Positions 48,496 through 62,000 of a DNA stretch of 64,000 nt are shown here, piece after piece. The position numbers and the translations under genes were made by a program. The stretch comes from Congeria kusceri (lineage: Eukaryota > Mollusca > Bivalvia > Myida > Dreissenidae), in contig CM051034.1 of assembly GCA_027627225.1 (NCBI GenBank), forward strand, positions 15,305,480-15,369,479. The letters run 5' to 3'. Below the pieces are notes generated by a model. The model was given only the letters and a program-made list of their open reading frames with translations, had not been told where the DNA came from and did no database searches. Position 1 is the first letter of the stretch, and every line of letters begins with the position of its first letter.

Positions 48496-49109
48496 TAAAA
48501 CTTGCTTTCAAACGATATAGCAAAATCAGATATATAGTACGTACAAGCTTCTGTCAGTGTTTCTATGAATGTTGGTACAGTTTTGAAAAAAAACACCATA
48601 CATTTGATGGAGGAAAATACAGCATAAACACGTATCAATGTATCACATCAAACGCTTAAATCACAAGAAGCATTTATAACAATAAATGAAAACAATAAAT
48701 ATTAACAAGCATCGTCACAGTTTAAAATACGGATTTAAAAAAATAAAGTATTAAGAACAATTACACTCATCATAACGAATCCTAACCAATATACAATATA
48801 GTTAAAACCTAAAAAATAGACATGTTTCTTCCGAGAAAAATATCAGTAAAACCTCAAAATGCTCTTATATGTACATGCAATTATACATGCACTTTACCAT
48901 TATTTATGCAAATACACAATACACATGAGGTACTGTAATTTTGTAAATATTCATTATCACAATAAATGGACAAATCTTCAAATATAATTAAACATAAGCA
49001 ATTCTCCAAGATAAAATTGATTCTGACTTTATTGAACACAGTGATGTGCAATAGGTAGTTCATTTAGACAGGAACACAATCAAAGACCTGAGGACAGGTT
49101 TGCTATCGT

Positions 49110-49376
49110 CGACTACAAATCCGAGGATCACGGGTTCGATTCCCAGCCCTGCCACATAACTTGTGTGGGGATTGGTCATGAAATTATTTCTACGGCCATT
49201 CACCCCCTACCTCTGATTAAAGTAGGGCAGTTGTCAGTTACTGGCATAAGTATGTGCACTTAGTACTGGTCAACCAGCTTACCCAGGAAAAGTGTGAGTA
49301 GGTTCACTGACCGCCGTTATATGACTGAAATACTATTGAATACTGCGAAAAATCCAAACAAACCAACAAACAAACA
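49110..49376 (+). mobile_element. tRNA-derived SINE, copy 2
   Basis: Carries a better Pol III B box (GGGTTCGATTCCC, about 49133-49145) than copy 1. The central block is the same (GTTACTGGCATAAGTATGTG), as is the AAATCCAAACAAACC tail. Its A-box half is poor, so it is probably inactive. Confidence 0.8.
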
Positions 49377-49914
49377 GCTGTCGTGGCACCTTTACTGGAC
49401 AATGTGTTAAAAAAAGTCCCTTCAGGGAAATTTCAGGAAGTTTTACCCTAGAATTTCAGTGGCCACCCTTTGAGATGTATCATTCATATGAAGTAGGTAA
49501 GTTTTAATGTGATGCATATTGTTTCTGATCTAATTTGAACACAAAATGTTAGAGTGGAAGAAGCCCAAATGACAAGCGCTCGTGTCATATTGAGTGGCAA
49601 CTAGGCTCCAGCAAATACAATTTACAAAATCTCATTATTCATGATGGACAACTGCGCAATGGAGACTGAATATTATCCATTGTAACAAGCCATAATGTTA
49701 GAATGTGTAGCCATTGACTAATTTGGCGAAAAGGCAGAGTGAAACCTGCGCAATGGAGACTGAATAATATCCATTGTAACGGATTTCAGCGGGGGGAAAG
49801 CGTAGACTAAAGTTCACGCACTCCCATGGGTGTGATTGAACACACACATACGATACTCGGACACCTTAGAGGACGTCCAAATGCTGGTTCCATCATCATC
49901 ATTACGGGCGTTCG

Positions 49915-50001
49915 TCACCTGCTTCCATTGGCTGTTGAAACACGAGGCGGTATCTGTGACTGTCTTACTTTGTACGTCTGAACAAGTTTCTGAAGACATA
50001 A
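49915..50001 (-). CDS. NSMCE4A: NSMCE4A terminal coding exon
   Basis: Acceptor TTTTCCTAG. 28 codons in phase 0 (starts [12 protein letters not shown], includes IPPRVST), then TGA at 49917-49915. Another frame of the same exon is open longer but does not fit the splice phase. ATTAAA on the minus strand near 49510 might serve as a poly(A) signal, which is unproven. Confidence 0.88.
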   Translation of the reverse strand, partial: LCLQKLVQTYKVRQSQIPPRVSTANGSR

Positions 50002-53000
50002 CTAGGAAAAATAGTATTCAAGAAAACAGCAAATAACTACTAAAGCAACAAATGAAGTGCATGTTAACACTATCAAAGTCTGGTAAGGTATTAAAAATAA
50101 CACGTAACAGAAAGCATTAAACTGTTTCCACATGAAAAGAAGGAAAAAACCTTGACACTCACTAGTTGTTTCTACTCTAGTAGAAGTAGTGGAAGATCAA
50201 TAAACATTATCAGATTATATTTGAGGCGCGTCGTGGGAAAACCGGACTTAATGCATGTGCGTAGTGTCGTCCCGGATTAGCCTGTGCAGTCCGCACAGGC
50301 TAATCCAGGACAGCACTTTCCACCTACAGTTGATTTATGTTTAGAAGAGAATTCCTTGAAACAGAAAATACCACGAAAGCGGAAAGTGCCGTCCCAGATT
50401 AACCTGTGCTGACTGCACAGGTTAATCCGAGACGACACTTTACGTACATGCATTAAGTCTGGTTTTCCAATGACGCACCTCATTTTATTTTTCTATACTT
50501 CTGTGCAATACCTTTAGTATGCCACTACAACAAATAATTGACAATTTAATGTTCTCTGTTAAGAAGACAAGGGTTTGTGGCATATGCAATATTAGCAGTA
50601 CATATAGCCAAAATAACAACTGGCTCCAAAAAATTTAGAAATTCTTTATAAGCAAGGCATGTTTTCACATTTTCTGGGGAGGGCATTTTTCAGCCCGACT
50701 GGTAGTCTTGCAGAAAAATATATATTTCTACGCGCCAAGCTAGCGTAAATGTTTTCATAACATTTGTTCAAAGAAGTCATAACTGTACGGTCTTCATCTT
50801 TGCCAGAACTCAGGTGAGCCCATGGAGCCATCATTGCCCTCTTGTTATTTCCTAGCACCACCCAAGCTCGCACGTACCTTCCAATCCCCTGGTGTGAGGG
50901 AGATCACAGTCTGGTGACGTTTCTGTCGGCCTCTCTCCTCTTCTGAAACAGCATTCCTTTTTCCGCTGTCTGCTGGGCCTAGAACACACAGTCTTTTCTA
51001 CACTTCAGTTTCTCAAAACACAACCAACACATAATTGCAATACCTGACAAGCGATTTATTGATGAACACCGTGCAGCCAATTTTAACAGAACATGGTACA
51101 AAGAGTGACAAATGTCGAACCTCATTCATTTGTCTGGTTTCATATAAAATCACAACAATCAAAATATACAATGTACATTTTAACATCATTGAATAAAAGT
51201 TAACTAAAATTAATCCCGTCTGTACTGCGTGAAAACGCCTGGTAGAATGAGTTCTACACAACATAATCTAATGTTTGAGATCCTCGTGCAAGACTGACCA
51301 ATCGTTTCATTACTGTAAAACAGTCACGATTCGCATAAGACAAATATTTCACGCTACACTATAAAAATGCGTAAAATAAATATTTATCACATACTAAATC
51401 TAGCGAAAAACCTGTGATGTAAAAATTTACAGGCTCTGCTCGAAAGGAGCAGGGCGGTAGGGGCAAAGCTGGATCAGCTCTTGGAAATTGTCTCATACTT
51501 TGGTATATCCCAGGAATTTATCAGTTTATTGCTTTTTATAAAGTTTTTTAAACAAGGCTTCTTCATTTGTCATCTAATATTTGCTAGCATTTATTAAGTT
51601 TCAAAAGATATATTATATGTTCAATATTTCTGTGTTGATAGCCCAGAGGGGCAGCCAAAAAGGATCGGGGTGCAGCACCCTGCTATTTAGTACTGGATCT
51701 TTCACTATAATTCTGTTAAAACAACACTAAATAAATTTTTATAAAGGTATGTGATTTCAGAAACACTTCAGTAAAGGACAGTACCATAACTATTTAATGG
51801 TGGAAAGTGTAGGTTAGTACGTTTACGGGATCTTTAGGATTGAGGTAGGACTTTACATTTAACTGTTTAAGTGGAATATATGATTATAACAGTACAAATT
51901 TTTTTTCGTCAGAGAAACGTTTGTGGTTATTACCCGGAGTGGTATGCGCATGAAAATAACTAACTTTTAATGGTAAACGAGGACAAATCATACAAAATTA
52001 AATTATTTATGACAGAATGGACAACGCTAGGAATAAATACTTACGAATCATGGGAATACGCAAATCCTCATCCACAACTATCTCCGCCAACCCATCCTGC
52101 AAGCATGAAGAAAAGGCAATTAAAACAACAGTCTAAATGAGTAGTGTTCCTCGTTTAATCAAATACACGGTACTGACGACAAAGGTTTGGACAAGACAAA
52201 GATACCCTAATAATTCAGAAATGACACCCAAGAGAATTTTACAAAATCAGATCTGAATCAGGGAAAAAAGTTTATTGAGATAAATCTAATATTTTAGGAG
52301 TAAAACTGACATTACCGTAACAAGTGATTAAACAGCAGTAATGGCATTGACTAATTGAGACTTTACAAGCATTTTCGATCTATAAAGGTTGTTTCGCTTG
52401 ATTTTCTGTAGATTCCATATAGTTACTGCTTCAAATGATGGAGCTATGTTAGCGCTGCCAGTAGCCAATTGGCCACTACAATTTCTAATTGGCTACTAAA
52501 TTTTTAAAAAATATTTAAAAATGAAGCATATTTTCAAACTTTCTCAGGAAAATATTTCTTAATAGCAGGCATTTTTGTAAAAAACTATTGTTTTCATATT
52601 TCTTAGCACTAAAACTATGGGAGCAAATTTTTCTTCTTTCAAATCTGGCAAAAAATCCATTTTGCAGTGGAAAAGGGTTGTATCGTCTGCATTAGGAGAA
52701 TCGTAGAATATGTAGCCTGTACATACCCGTACAAGGAAGGACACGTAGAATATGTAGCCTGTACATACCCGTACAAGGAAGGACACGTAGAATATGTAGC
52801 CTGTACATACCCGTACAAGGAAGGACACGTAGAATATGTAGCCTATACATACCCGTACAAGGAAGGACACGTAGAATATGTAGCCTGTACATACCCGTAC
52901 AAGGAAGGACACGTAGAAGATGTAGCCTGTACATACCCGTACAAGGAAGGACACGTAGAATATGTAGCCTGTACATACCCGTACAAGGAAGGACACGTAG

Positions 53001-56000
53001 AATATGTAGCCTGTACATACCCGTACAAGGAAGGACACGTAGAAGATGTAGCCTGTACATACCCGTACAAGGAAGGACACGTAGAATATGTAGCCTGTAC
53101 ATACCCGTACAAGGACACGTAGAATATGTAGCCTATACATACCCGTACAAGGAAGGACACGTAGAATATGTAGCCTGTACATACCCGTACAAGGAAGGAC
53201 ACGTAGAATATGTAGCCTGTACATACCCGTACAAGGAAGGACACGTAGAAGATGTTTTCAACAGTGTGCCCGAAGGAGTCTGGATTCAGGACGAACTCAA
53301 AGTAGGAAACTTCTGGAAAACACAATTACATGATAGTAGACTCAATATAAATGAGTCTAGTTATGTGTTCACAAACATTTTACAATATATTTGAATTCTA
53401 AAACATTTTGTGAGGTTAATAATATTGTATATAAAAAAACGTTTTGCTGTCTTGAAGATTTCAGTACGTTAACTTAATAGATTTAGTTATTACATTCCCC
53501 TGTTGACACATTGTATTGAAAAACAACGGCCGTAATCGTATGAATATAATACGCACCCCCAAGTTTGAACAATATTTTTGGGGAAAAATAAAAATCTGAA
53601 TACGCCTAAAAAAATGAGATGTCTGTTCATAATGCTTTTGTATGTCAGTACACACGCCATAGTAGCTTACGCAATTAAATCACCTAGGCATCTCGTTAAA
53701 CAAGATTTTATGAAAACAGAAAAAGTCAAGATTTATTCAAATAATTTTTGCTTAACGGAAAGTGAGAATCATTAAAACATGAACGAATCGAAATAAGTAA
53801 ATCAGAAAAAATAAATACAGACAAATGCAGCATGTTTATTTACACAGATAATTACGTTCACCCTGTTTTCAGAAAATGGTTTGCATATGTAACTACATTC
53901 CATCTAAATGTAAATACACTACTAGATTGGTCGCTATTTTTAAAATATGACCTTTACCCGATGCTTGCACATCGCAGTACGAGATTTATGCATGTTCAAT
54001 GGGAATACCCCCGTCCCAATTGGATGTCAATTACAGCATATCTTTAAATAGAAACATATCCCAAAATGCACTTGATACTTCCGAAAAATGGCGAACGTTT
54101 GAGTTCATGTAATTCTTAAACACATTTATATAATCAATTTTGGCCAAAATTTGCTTCAACAAATGAAAGTCATTAATATACGGGAGTATCGGGTAATGGA
54201 TAGAAACGGGAAAAGTTGTATGTATCCAGCAATTGATATGGTTGGGTTTATACGTACATGTACCTATGGGGGAAAGGGTTAAGTAAATATGTGGATAGAA
54301 ATTTTCAGGCAAACTTTACATTCAAGTATAATACGCACCCCCTACTTCTGATAAAAAATTTCGGGTAAAAAACGAGCGTATTATATTTGTACGATTTTGG
54401 TATTGCTGTATTATTACCTAACCTTTATTATTATATGTTACTTTTGTCTACAATGATAAATACCCATTACCCGAGAAAGAGATATTTTGACTGTCAAAAA
54501 CATTTCAACCTTTTTGACACGTGACCAAGCGAAAGTGACTGCCAGGTCACCGTCATTTGATCGCGCTGACATTTTGGATGTCATATAAGGGCATGTAATT
54601 GCGTCAGTTTTTTAGCCACATCATGAAAAGATTGCCTCCCTTGTCGTGACGTCACTATTCAATGTGTAAACAAGGGATTCTCTTCAAAGTTAACTTTCAG
54701 AAATATAGTTTGCAAGCATGTCTGAAGATGAAAGAAGATTGAGGCATTCTTCAATCTTGATGGGCAGAGTTAAAAATGTGTTTAGCTTTTTTTACTCAAT
54801 TTTGTTCGGTACAATAAAATAAATATCATATGGCAGCGTTTGTGACATTGATACTACCAACCCTCGAAACAGAATGTTACCACTCGGCATTCGCCTCGGG
54901 TGACATTCTGCCCTCGGGTTGACAATATTAATGTCACACACGCTGCCGTATGATATTTATATATTATTAATATTCAAATGCAATAAAAGCAGTCACAAAC
55001 AAAATTATGCCAATAGTCAGTTTGTTACTTCCATGTATAATACTGATTTCTGTTTACCTCATGTAACTAGGACCCGATAAAGGTCTTGTTCTTATAATTG
55101 CCAAATTACTTGAAACATAATTATCTAAAACATACTTCGTTTCTTCCTGTACACAGATCGCAGAATTTTGAAAACGCGGTCGACCTCCTCTGTGGTTGCT
55201 TCACACTGCTCTCCATCAGTGAAATTTCTCAACTGCCAACATGAAATACCAAAATATATTTGAGGTGTGTTGTGGGAAAACCGGGCTTAACGCATGTGCG
55301 TAAAGTGTCATCCTGGATCAGCCTTTGCAGTACACACAGGCTAATCCAGGACCCAGTTGCTCAAAACTTTAACGGCCGGTTAAGCTAACGGCCTGTTAAC
55401 TTTCGATGTAAATAAAACTAATATTTCAAGCAACTCGCTTATGAAGCATTTGACAGTTATTTGAGGATATCAATCTATTTTAAATAAATGAAAATGTTAA
55501 AATCTTAACATTTATTTTACATCAAAAACTTCATCCAAAAGTTAATGGCTGTTAGCTTAATTGTCCGTTAAAGTTTTGAGCAACTGGGCCCAGGATGACA
55601 CTAGCTTAATTGTCCGTTAAAGTTTTGAGCAACTGGGCCCAGGATGACACTTTCCCCCTACCAAAATATATCCATGTTTAATCTACTTATGTTTATGTTC
55701 AGTGTCCAAATATTTAGTAGATTAATCAGCAACAAGTTCTGACTACATAACTGATTAATCAGGATTGTTGAAAGTAAAGGAAATACACCCAAGACTGTAA
55801 TGTTTCTATGATAACCACGTTTTTATTTAGTTTGGCAATAAATATGTGTCTGCTTATACAGCAATTATTAAGGAAATAGGGATATTTTTAAAATACAGTT
55901 TGTGAACTGCTTTATCCTACTAACGCTGTGGACTATTGACAAGATACATATCAGATATATTTATTATTGAAAAGTTAAGCAACCACACAAACACTATAAA

Positions 56001-59000
56001 TCTTTATCTTGCGTTAGGTACAAAAATGTACAATTTATAAAGAGGGCCATGATGGCCCAAAGTGCTCACCTGAGAACTGACACAGATGAAAACCATACTG
56101 TTGTGACAGGTTTGAAAATTAAGGTATCTGAACAATACACGTTTCCGCAAAGGCGGATAGGATCGGTTCGATTTAAAACATCGCTTAGTGCAATGGGCTA
56201 ACTAAAATACGAGTTGGGTAGTGGATGTGCAGTGTTTTTGCTTGTGGTTCTCAAATCATTTTTCTCGATATTCTTACCTGACTATTTTTCATTAAGTCAG
56301 CGACAATTCTGTAAAATGTAGAAACAGTAGATTTTTATGACTTTTTTGCAGACAGTTTTGGTGAACTAGTTGCAATGCGATAATTGCGATGGCTGTGATA
56401 TAAAGTCAAGTTTTGCTTTTTCTTTGATAATTTTCAGTAAAGTAATGATAAATGATGTCAATGTTGGCTCTGAAGACATCAATGTTGCATGTACAAAAAA
56501 CTACATGTAAGGTTTGCAATTGCTGGAAATCAAATTTTATCAATCAATTTGTATGGTCATACGCAAACTGTGTAAGTCTGGTCAACATTGAAAAAAAAAT
56601 CGTGTGTGCAAGCCAATCATTGATAACTCGTTGAAGTTTTTTTCCACACACAAGGGTCAATAACTCGGGTGTTTCTGGCCCGATGCTTATATTCGACTTC
56701 ACCTGTAATCTTAAGTTGATAGCCAAACTGTGCACGATTGGTGAAGATTGGATGAACAAGAGCTGCCAGAGGACAGCGCGCTCGACTATTCGAAGTATTT
56801 CAGTTGGTACATATTTTGGATAGTGGAAGGGGCATACATTTGATAAAATACAAAGCTTTAAAGTGAAGCCTTGTATAGTTTATACATTTTTGGCACAAAA
56901 ACTTTAACAAAATCTATGTAAAAAGTGTGCATAACTCTGTCAAAATATAAAACAGAGTTATGGCAATGTGCCCCCTGATACTAGAGTTGATGACAAAGGT
57001 TAGTTCCAAGTTTCAAGTGAATAACTTAAGTAGTTTTGAAGTAACAAAACTGTAGAATATAAACTTTTACCAGATATTCTATGTGAAAAAGGGGCATAAC
57101 TCTGTCAAAATACAAAACAGAGTTATGGGTAATGTTGCCCCTGATACTAGAGTTGATGACAAAGGTTAGTTCCAAGTTTCAGGTGAATAACTTACGTAGT
57201 TTTGAAGTTACACAACTTTTGAATATAAACTTTAACCAGAAAATCTATGTGAGAAAGGGGCATAACTCTGTCAAAATATAAAACAGAGTTATGGGTAATG
57301 TTGCCCTTGATACTAGAATTGATGACAAAGGTTAGTTCCAAGTTTCAGGTGAATAACTTACATAGTTTTGAAGTTACCAAACTTTTGAATATAAACTTTG
57401 AGCAGAAAATCTAAGTGAAAAGGGGGCATAACTCTGTCAAAATACAAAATAGAGTTATGGGTAATGTTGCTCCTGATACTAGAGTTGATGACAAAGGTTA
57501 GTTCCAAGTTTCAAGTGAAAAGCTTGTGTAGTATTGAAGTTACAAAACTTTTGAATAAAAAATTTAACCAGAAAATCTATGTGAAAAAGGGGCATAACTC
57601 TGTCAAAATACAAAAAGAGTTATGGGAAATGTTGCCCCTGATACTGGAGTTGATGACAAAGGTATATTCCAAGTTTCAAGTGAATAACCTATGTAGTTTT
57701 GAAGTTACAAGACTTTTGAATTAAAACTATAACCAATTCAGACGCGGACGCCGAGGGTTGTAGGATAGCTCACCTATTCTTCAAATGAAGTCTCTATCCT
57801 GAATAATGTCCATTGTGTATATTTTTTCACAAACAAAGGGCAATAGCTGCCGTGTTTTTGGCCCGATTTTGCTTATATTCAACTTGACCTTGTAATCTTA
57901 TGGTCATAGACAAACTGTGCAAGATTGATGAAGATTGGATGAAAAATGAAGTCTCTATTCTAAATAATGTCCATTTTTCCATATTTTCTCATCAACAAAT
58001 GGCAATAATTCCGGTGTGTGCAAGTTAATAATTGATAACTTGTTGATATTTTTTTCCACACACTAGGGGCAATAACTTTGGTGTTTTTGGCTTGATCATC
58101 CTTATATTCAACCTCACCTGTTATCTTACGTTCATAGACAAACATTGCACGATTGGTGAAGATTGGATAAAAAATGGAGTCTCTATCCTGAATAATGTCG
58201 ATTTTTGTATTTTTTTTTCACAAAGGGCAATAAATCTGGAATTTCTGGCCCAATTTTGCTTATATTCGACTTCACCTTGAATCTAATGGTTATAGACAAA
58301 CTGTGCAAGATTGGTGAAGATTGGATGAAAAATGAAGTCTCTATCCTGAATAATGTCCATTTTTGTTTATTTTTTTCAAAAACAAAGGGAAACAACTCCA
58401 GTGTTTCTGGTCTGATCTGGCTAATATTCGACTTCAAGTGTAATCTCATGGTCATAGACAAACTGTGCAAGATTGGTGAAGATTGGATGAAAAGTGAAGT
58501 CTCTATCTTGAATAATGTCCAGTTTTCTATATTTTTTCATAAACAAAGGGCAATAACTTTGGAGTTTGAAACACGATCTGGCCCATTTTTGGCGTCTGCT
58601 GAGTCTATATGTTGGAAAAAGGCATTTTGGCACTTTTTTGCATGAAAAAGGGCAATAACTCTAGTGTTACTGGTTTTGGCCCAATAACAATCCCGTGAGA
58701 TATTTTATGGTCATACACAAACTGTGCAAGTTTGGTTAAGATTGGATAAAAAGTGAAGTCTCTATCGTGAGAATGAAACAAATTGTGGACGGCACACGGA
58801 CGACATACGACGGACAACGCAGGAGAGGTCCCCTATACCAATAGCTCACTGAGCACTTCACACACACAGCCAATTAAAAACACTTTTTACAATGCCAACA
58901 TGGCAGCGCATATATTTTGTCCTATACAGTATACAGATACAAAGATAATTGTAAATATTGAAGAAAGAATATTCAAATATAAACAAGAGTGCCATGATGG

Positions 59001-62000
59001 ACCAAAGCGCTCACTTGAGAACTGGTACCGATGAAGACCATACTGTTGTGAAATGTTTGAAAATTAAGGCATCTGAACAATATGCGAAGAGGGATTGGAT
59101 CGATTTGATTTAAAACATTGATTAGTGCAATGGGCTAACTAAATTACGAGTTCGGTAGTGGATGTGTGGTGCTTTTGCTAATGGTTCTCAAATAATTTTT
59201 CTAGATATTCTTACCTGACCCTTTTGCATTACGTCAGTGACAATTCTGGAAAATGCAGAAACAGTTGATTTTGATGTCTTTTTCACAGACAGTTTTGGAG
59301 AACTAGTTGCATGTGATAATTGCAATGGCTGTGCTAAGGTCAAGTTTTGCTTTTTCTTTGATAATTTTCTGTAAAATGATGATAAATGCAGGCTCTGAAG
59401 CCATCAATTTTGCATGTACAAATAAGTGCATGCAAGGTTTGCAACTGTTGGAAATCAAATTTTATCAATCAATTTTTATGGTCATACGCAAACTGTGTAA
59501 GTTTGGTCAACATTGAATAAAAAATCGTGTGTGAAAGCCAATCATTGATAACTCGTTAAAGTTTTTTTCCACACACAAGGGACAATAACTCTGGTGTTTC
59601 TGGCCCAAACATGCTTATACTCGACTTCACTTTTAATCTTACGTTCATAGCCAAACTGTGCACAATTGGTGAAGATTGGATGAAAAATTAAGTCTCTATC
59701 CTGAATAATGTCCTCTTTTTTTTCACCAACAAAGGGCTATAAATCCGGTGTTTCTGTCCCGATTTTGCTATGTTTGACTTCACCTTTAATTGTATGGTCA
59801 TACTAGACAAACTGTGCAAGATTGGTGAAGATTGGATAAATTATGAAGTCTCTTCCTTATATAATGTCCATTTTTGTTTTTTTTCACAAACAAAGGGCCA
59901 TAACTCTGGTGTTTCTGTCCCGATTTTGTTTATATTCAACTTGACCTGTAATTTTATGATCATAGACAAACTGTGCAAGATTGATGAAGATCGGATGAAA
60001 AATGAAGTCTCTTCTTGAATAATGTCCATTTTTGCATATTTTGTATCACAAACAAAGGGCAATAACTCTGGTCCGATAATGCTTATATTCGACTTCAACT
60101 GTAATCTCATGGTCATAGCAAAACTGTGCAAGATTGGTAAAGAAGGGATGAAAAATGAAGTCTCTATCCTGAATAATGTACATTTTGTATATTTTTTCAT
60201 CAACAAAGGGCAATAACTCCGGTGTTTGAAACACAATTCTGGCCCATTTTCGGCATCTGCTGATGGTCATACACAAACTGGGCAAGGTTGGTTAAGAATG
60301 GATGGAAAATAAAGTCTCTATGTTGGAAAAAGGCATTTTTGCGCTGGAAAAAGGGGCCATAACTCAAGTATTACTGGTGTTATCTGGCCCATTGGCAATC
60401 CCGTCCGAGATTTTATGGTCATACACAAACTGTGCAAGTTTGGTTAAGATTAGATAAAAAGTGAAGTCTCCAGCGTGAGAACGAAACAAATTGTTGTTGA
60501 AGGCACAAGGACGACATAAAACGGAGGACGGATGGAGAGGTCCTTTATACCAATAGAACTAAAATCACACTGTCATTGCAATGTGTCATTGATGCAACAT
60601 AAAAAACATAAACATGAACAAGTCTGCACACTGCTTGAAACATTAATAACTGAGAAAATATACGTGGTTAATTATAAATACCTAAGAAACAAATACTATT
60701 TAATGAATGCAAAATTATATTTCCATTCAAACACTGTAAGAAACTTATTTTAAAAATTGTCTTTAAAGATTTTCAATAGCAGGCACCCCAACTTTTTTAT
60801 GCACACTGACGATCCTCATATTTAGAGCACTGCAATTATGCACGATATGCCAAATTAACCTATAAATAGAGCACTTCAATTATGCACGATATGCCAAATT
60901 AACCTGTAAATAGAGCACTGCAATTATGCACGATATGCCAAATTAACCTATAAATAGTGACTTTTACACACAATTCTCTTGTCAAGATCACTGCAATATT
61001 CAGATTGATAAATAAATTATTCTAAAATCTATAAATAGCCACCTGATTTGGCACAGTTTCTCTCTGGTTCTGGGAATCCTGTACGCGCTGAGACCTGGGT
61101 TGCCTCTCTCTCACTGGCCGAGGTCCACGCTCGAACGACCCTAACCTAATAGTGAGAATATTTTGAAATGAATACAGGAATACAATGACCTGCGAGACAA
61201 AGCAGGGCTGGTATTGATAAAAAATCTTAGTTGAAAATTAAGAAATCTTCTTTCGCATGAGGCACTAAACTGTGGTGCAGTGTACTAGGTGCTTCACACC
61301 AGGTACTTAAAGACACAGGCTCACCTCTTACACAAGTCGTCTTAGGGAAAGATCTAGGAACACAATAGGTACAGGGTGCTACTAAAAAGGAGCAGGGTGG
61401 AAAGACAGACCAGTTTGTTGACATTTTCTAATAATTTGCTAAATCCAGGGGTTTTATGAGTCGTATGCTTCTAATTAGGGTCTTTAAAGATAGCATATAT
61501 ATTTGAAATTGAATATTTGGATAAATATATGGATTTTCAAAAGATATTCAACACTGTTTGTTGGCCAGCCCAGAGGGGCAGCAGGGGGTAACCAAAAAGG
61601 AACAGGGTACAGCACCCTGCTATTTTGCTCTAGATCTTTCCCGACGTCTACTGTATATTGCACTAACCAAATTAACAACTCTTCTGGGGGCAATGGCCAT
61701 ATGGGAGAGAACTTATTCTGTCATTTGCCAAATACTAGTAAGCCAATAGCAACAAACTTTAACATTTGAAATTTTGACTCAAGTAAATTCTGATCGGTGT
61801 CATCTGTTATTTCATAACACGCCATAACATACCCAACATGAGTAGGATTTCAACAAAGTATGGTAAATTGGAAAATTTGTGTCCAAGGGAAGCCCGGAAA
61901 CACTTACATAAGGTTTAATGGTGGTGTCCGTGCAAACAAGAGCCCTACTGCACGACCCAAGGTGGCCCAGGTGTTTGCTGAGATTTGGCTTTCCTCGTCT

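Larger units (their letters stand above)
46851..49100. other. No supported gene
   Basis: Holds the MITE at 47305-47628 and the repeat at 48328-48495. A possible plus-strand micro-exon at about 47662-47708 (TVSPLAHIKVREPAI, donor GTAAGA) has no partner. A C-run lies near 48171-48184. Confidence 0.4.

Noticed and set aside
49130..49150. tRNA gene at the GGGTTCGATTCCC B box
   Set aside because: No cloverleaf can be drawn, and the sequence continues into a SINE body shared with 11.2 kb.
49814..49999. 61-codon minus frame starting [10 protein letters not shown]
   Set aside because: It overlaps the last NSMCE4A exon in a frame that does not fit the incoming phase-0 splice. The fitting frame gives the expected Nse4 C-terminus.
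52559..53325. Several long frames on both strands over the 42-bp array
   Set aside because: Same reason: the unit is a multiple of three and lacks stops. Only the exon portion 53227-53312 fits NSMCE4A.
58183..60285. Multiple 60-150 codon frames with similar peptides
   Set aside because: They are translations of the ~165-bp tandem units in an NSMCE4A intron, with no consistent frame among units.
61136..61140. Acceptor GGTTAG|GGTCG for the NSMCE4A linker exon
   Set aside because: It breaks the reading frame. The acceptor seven bases upstream restores the MLGSF motif and the correct phase.
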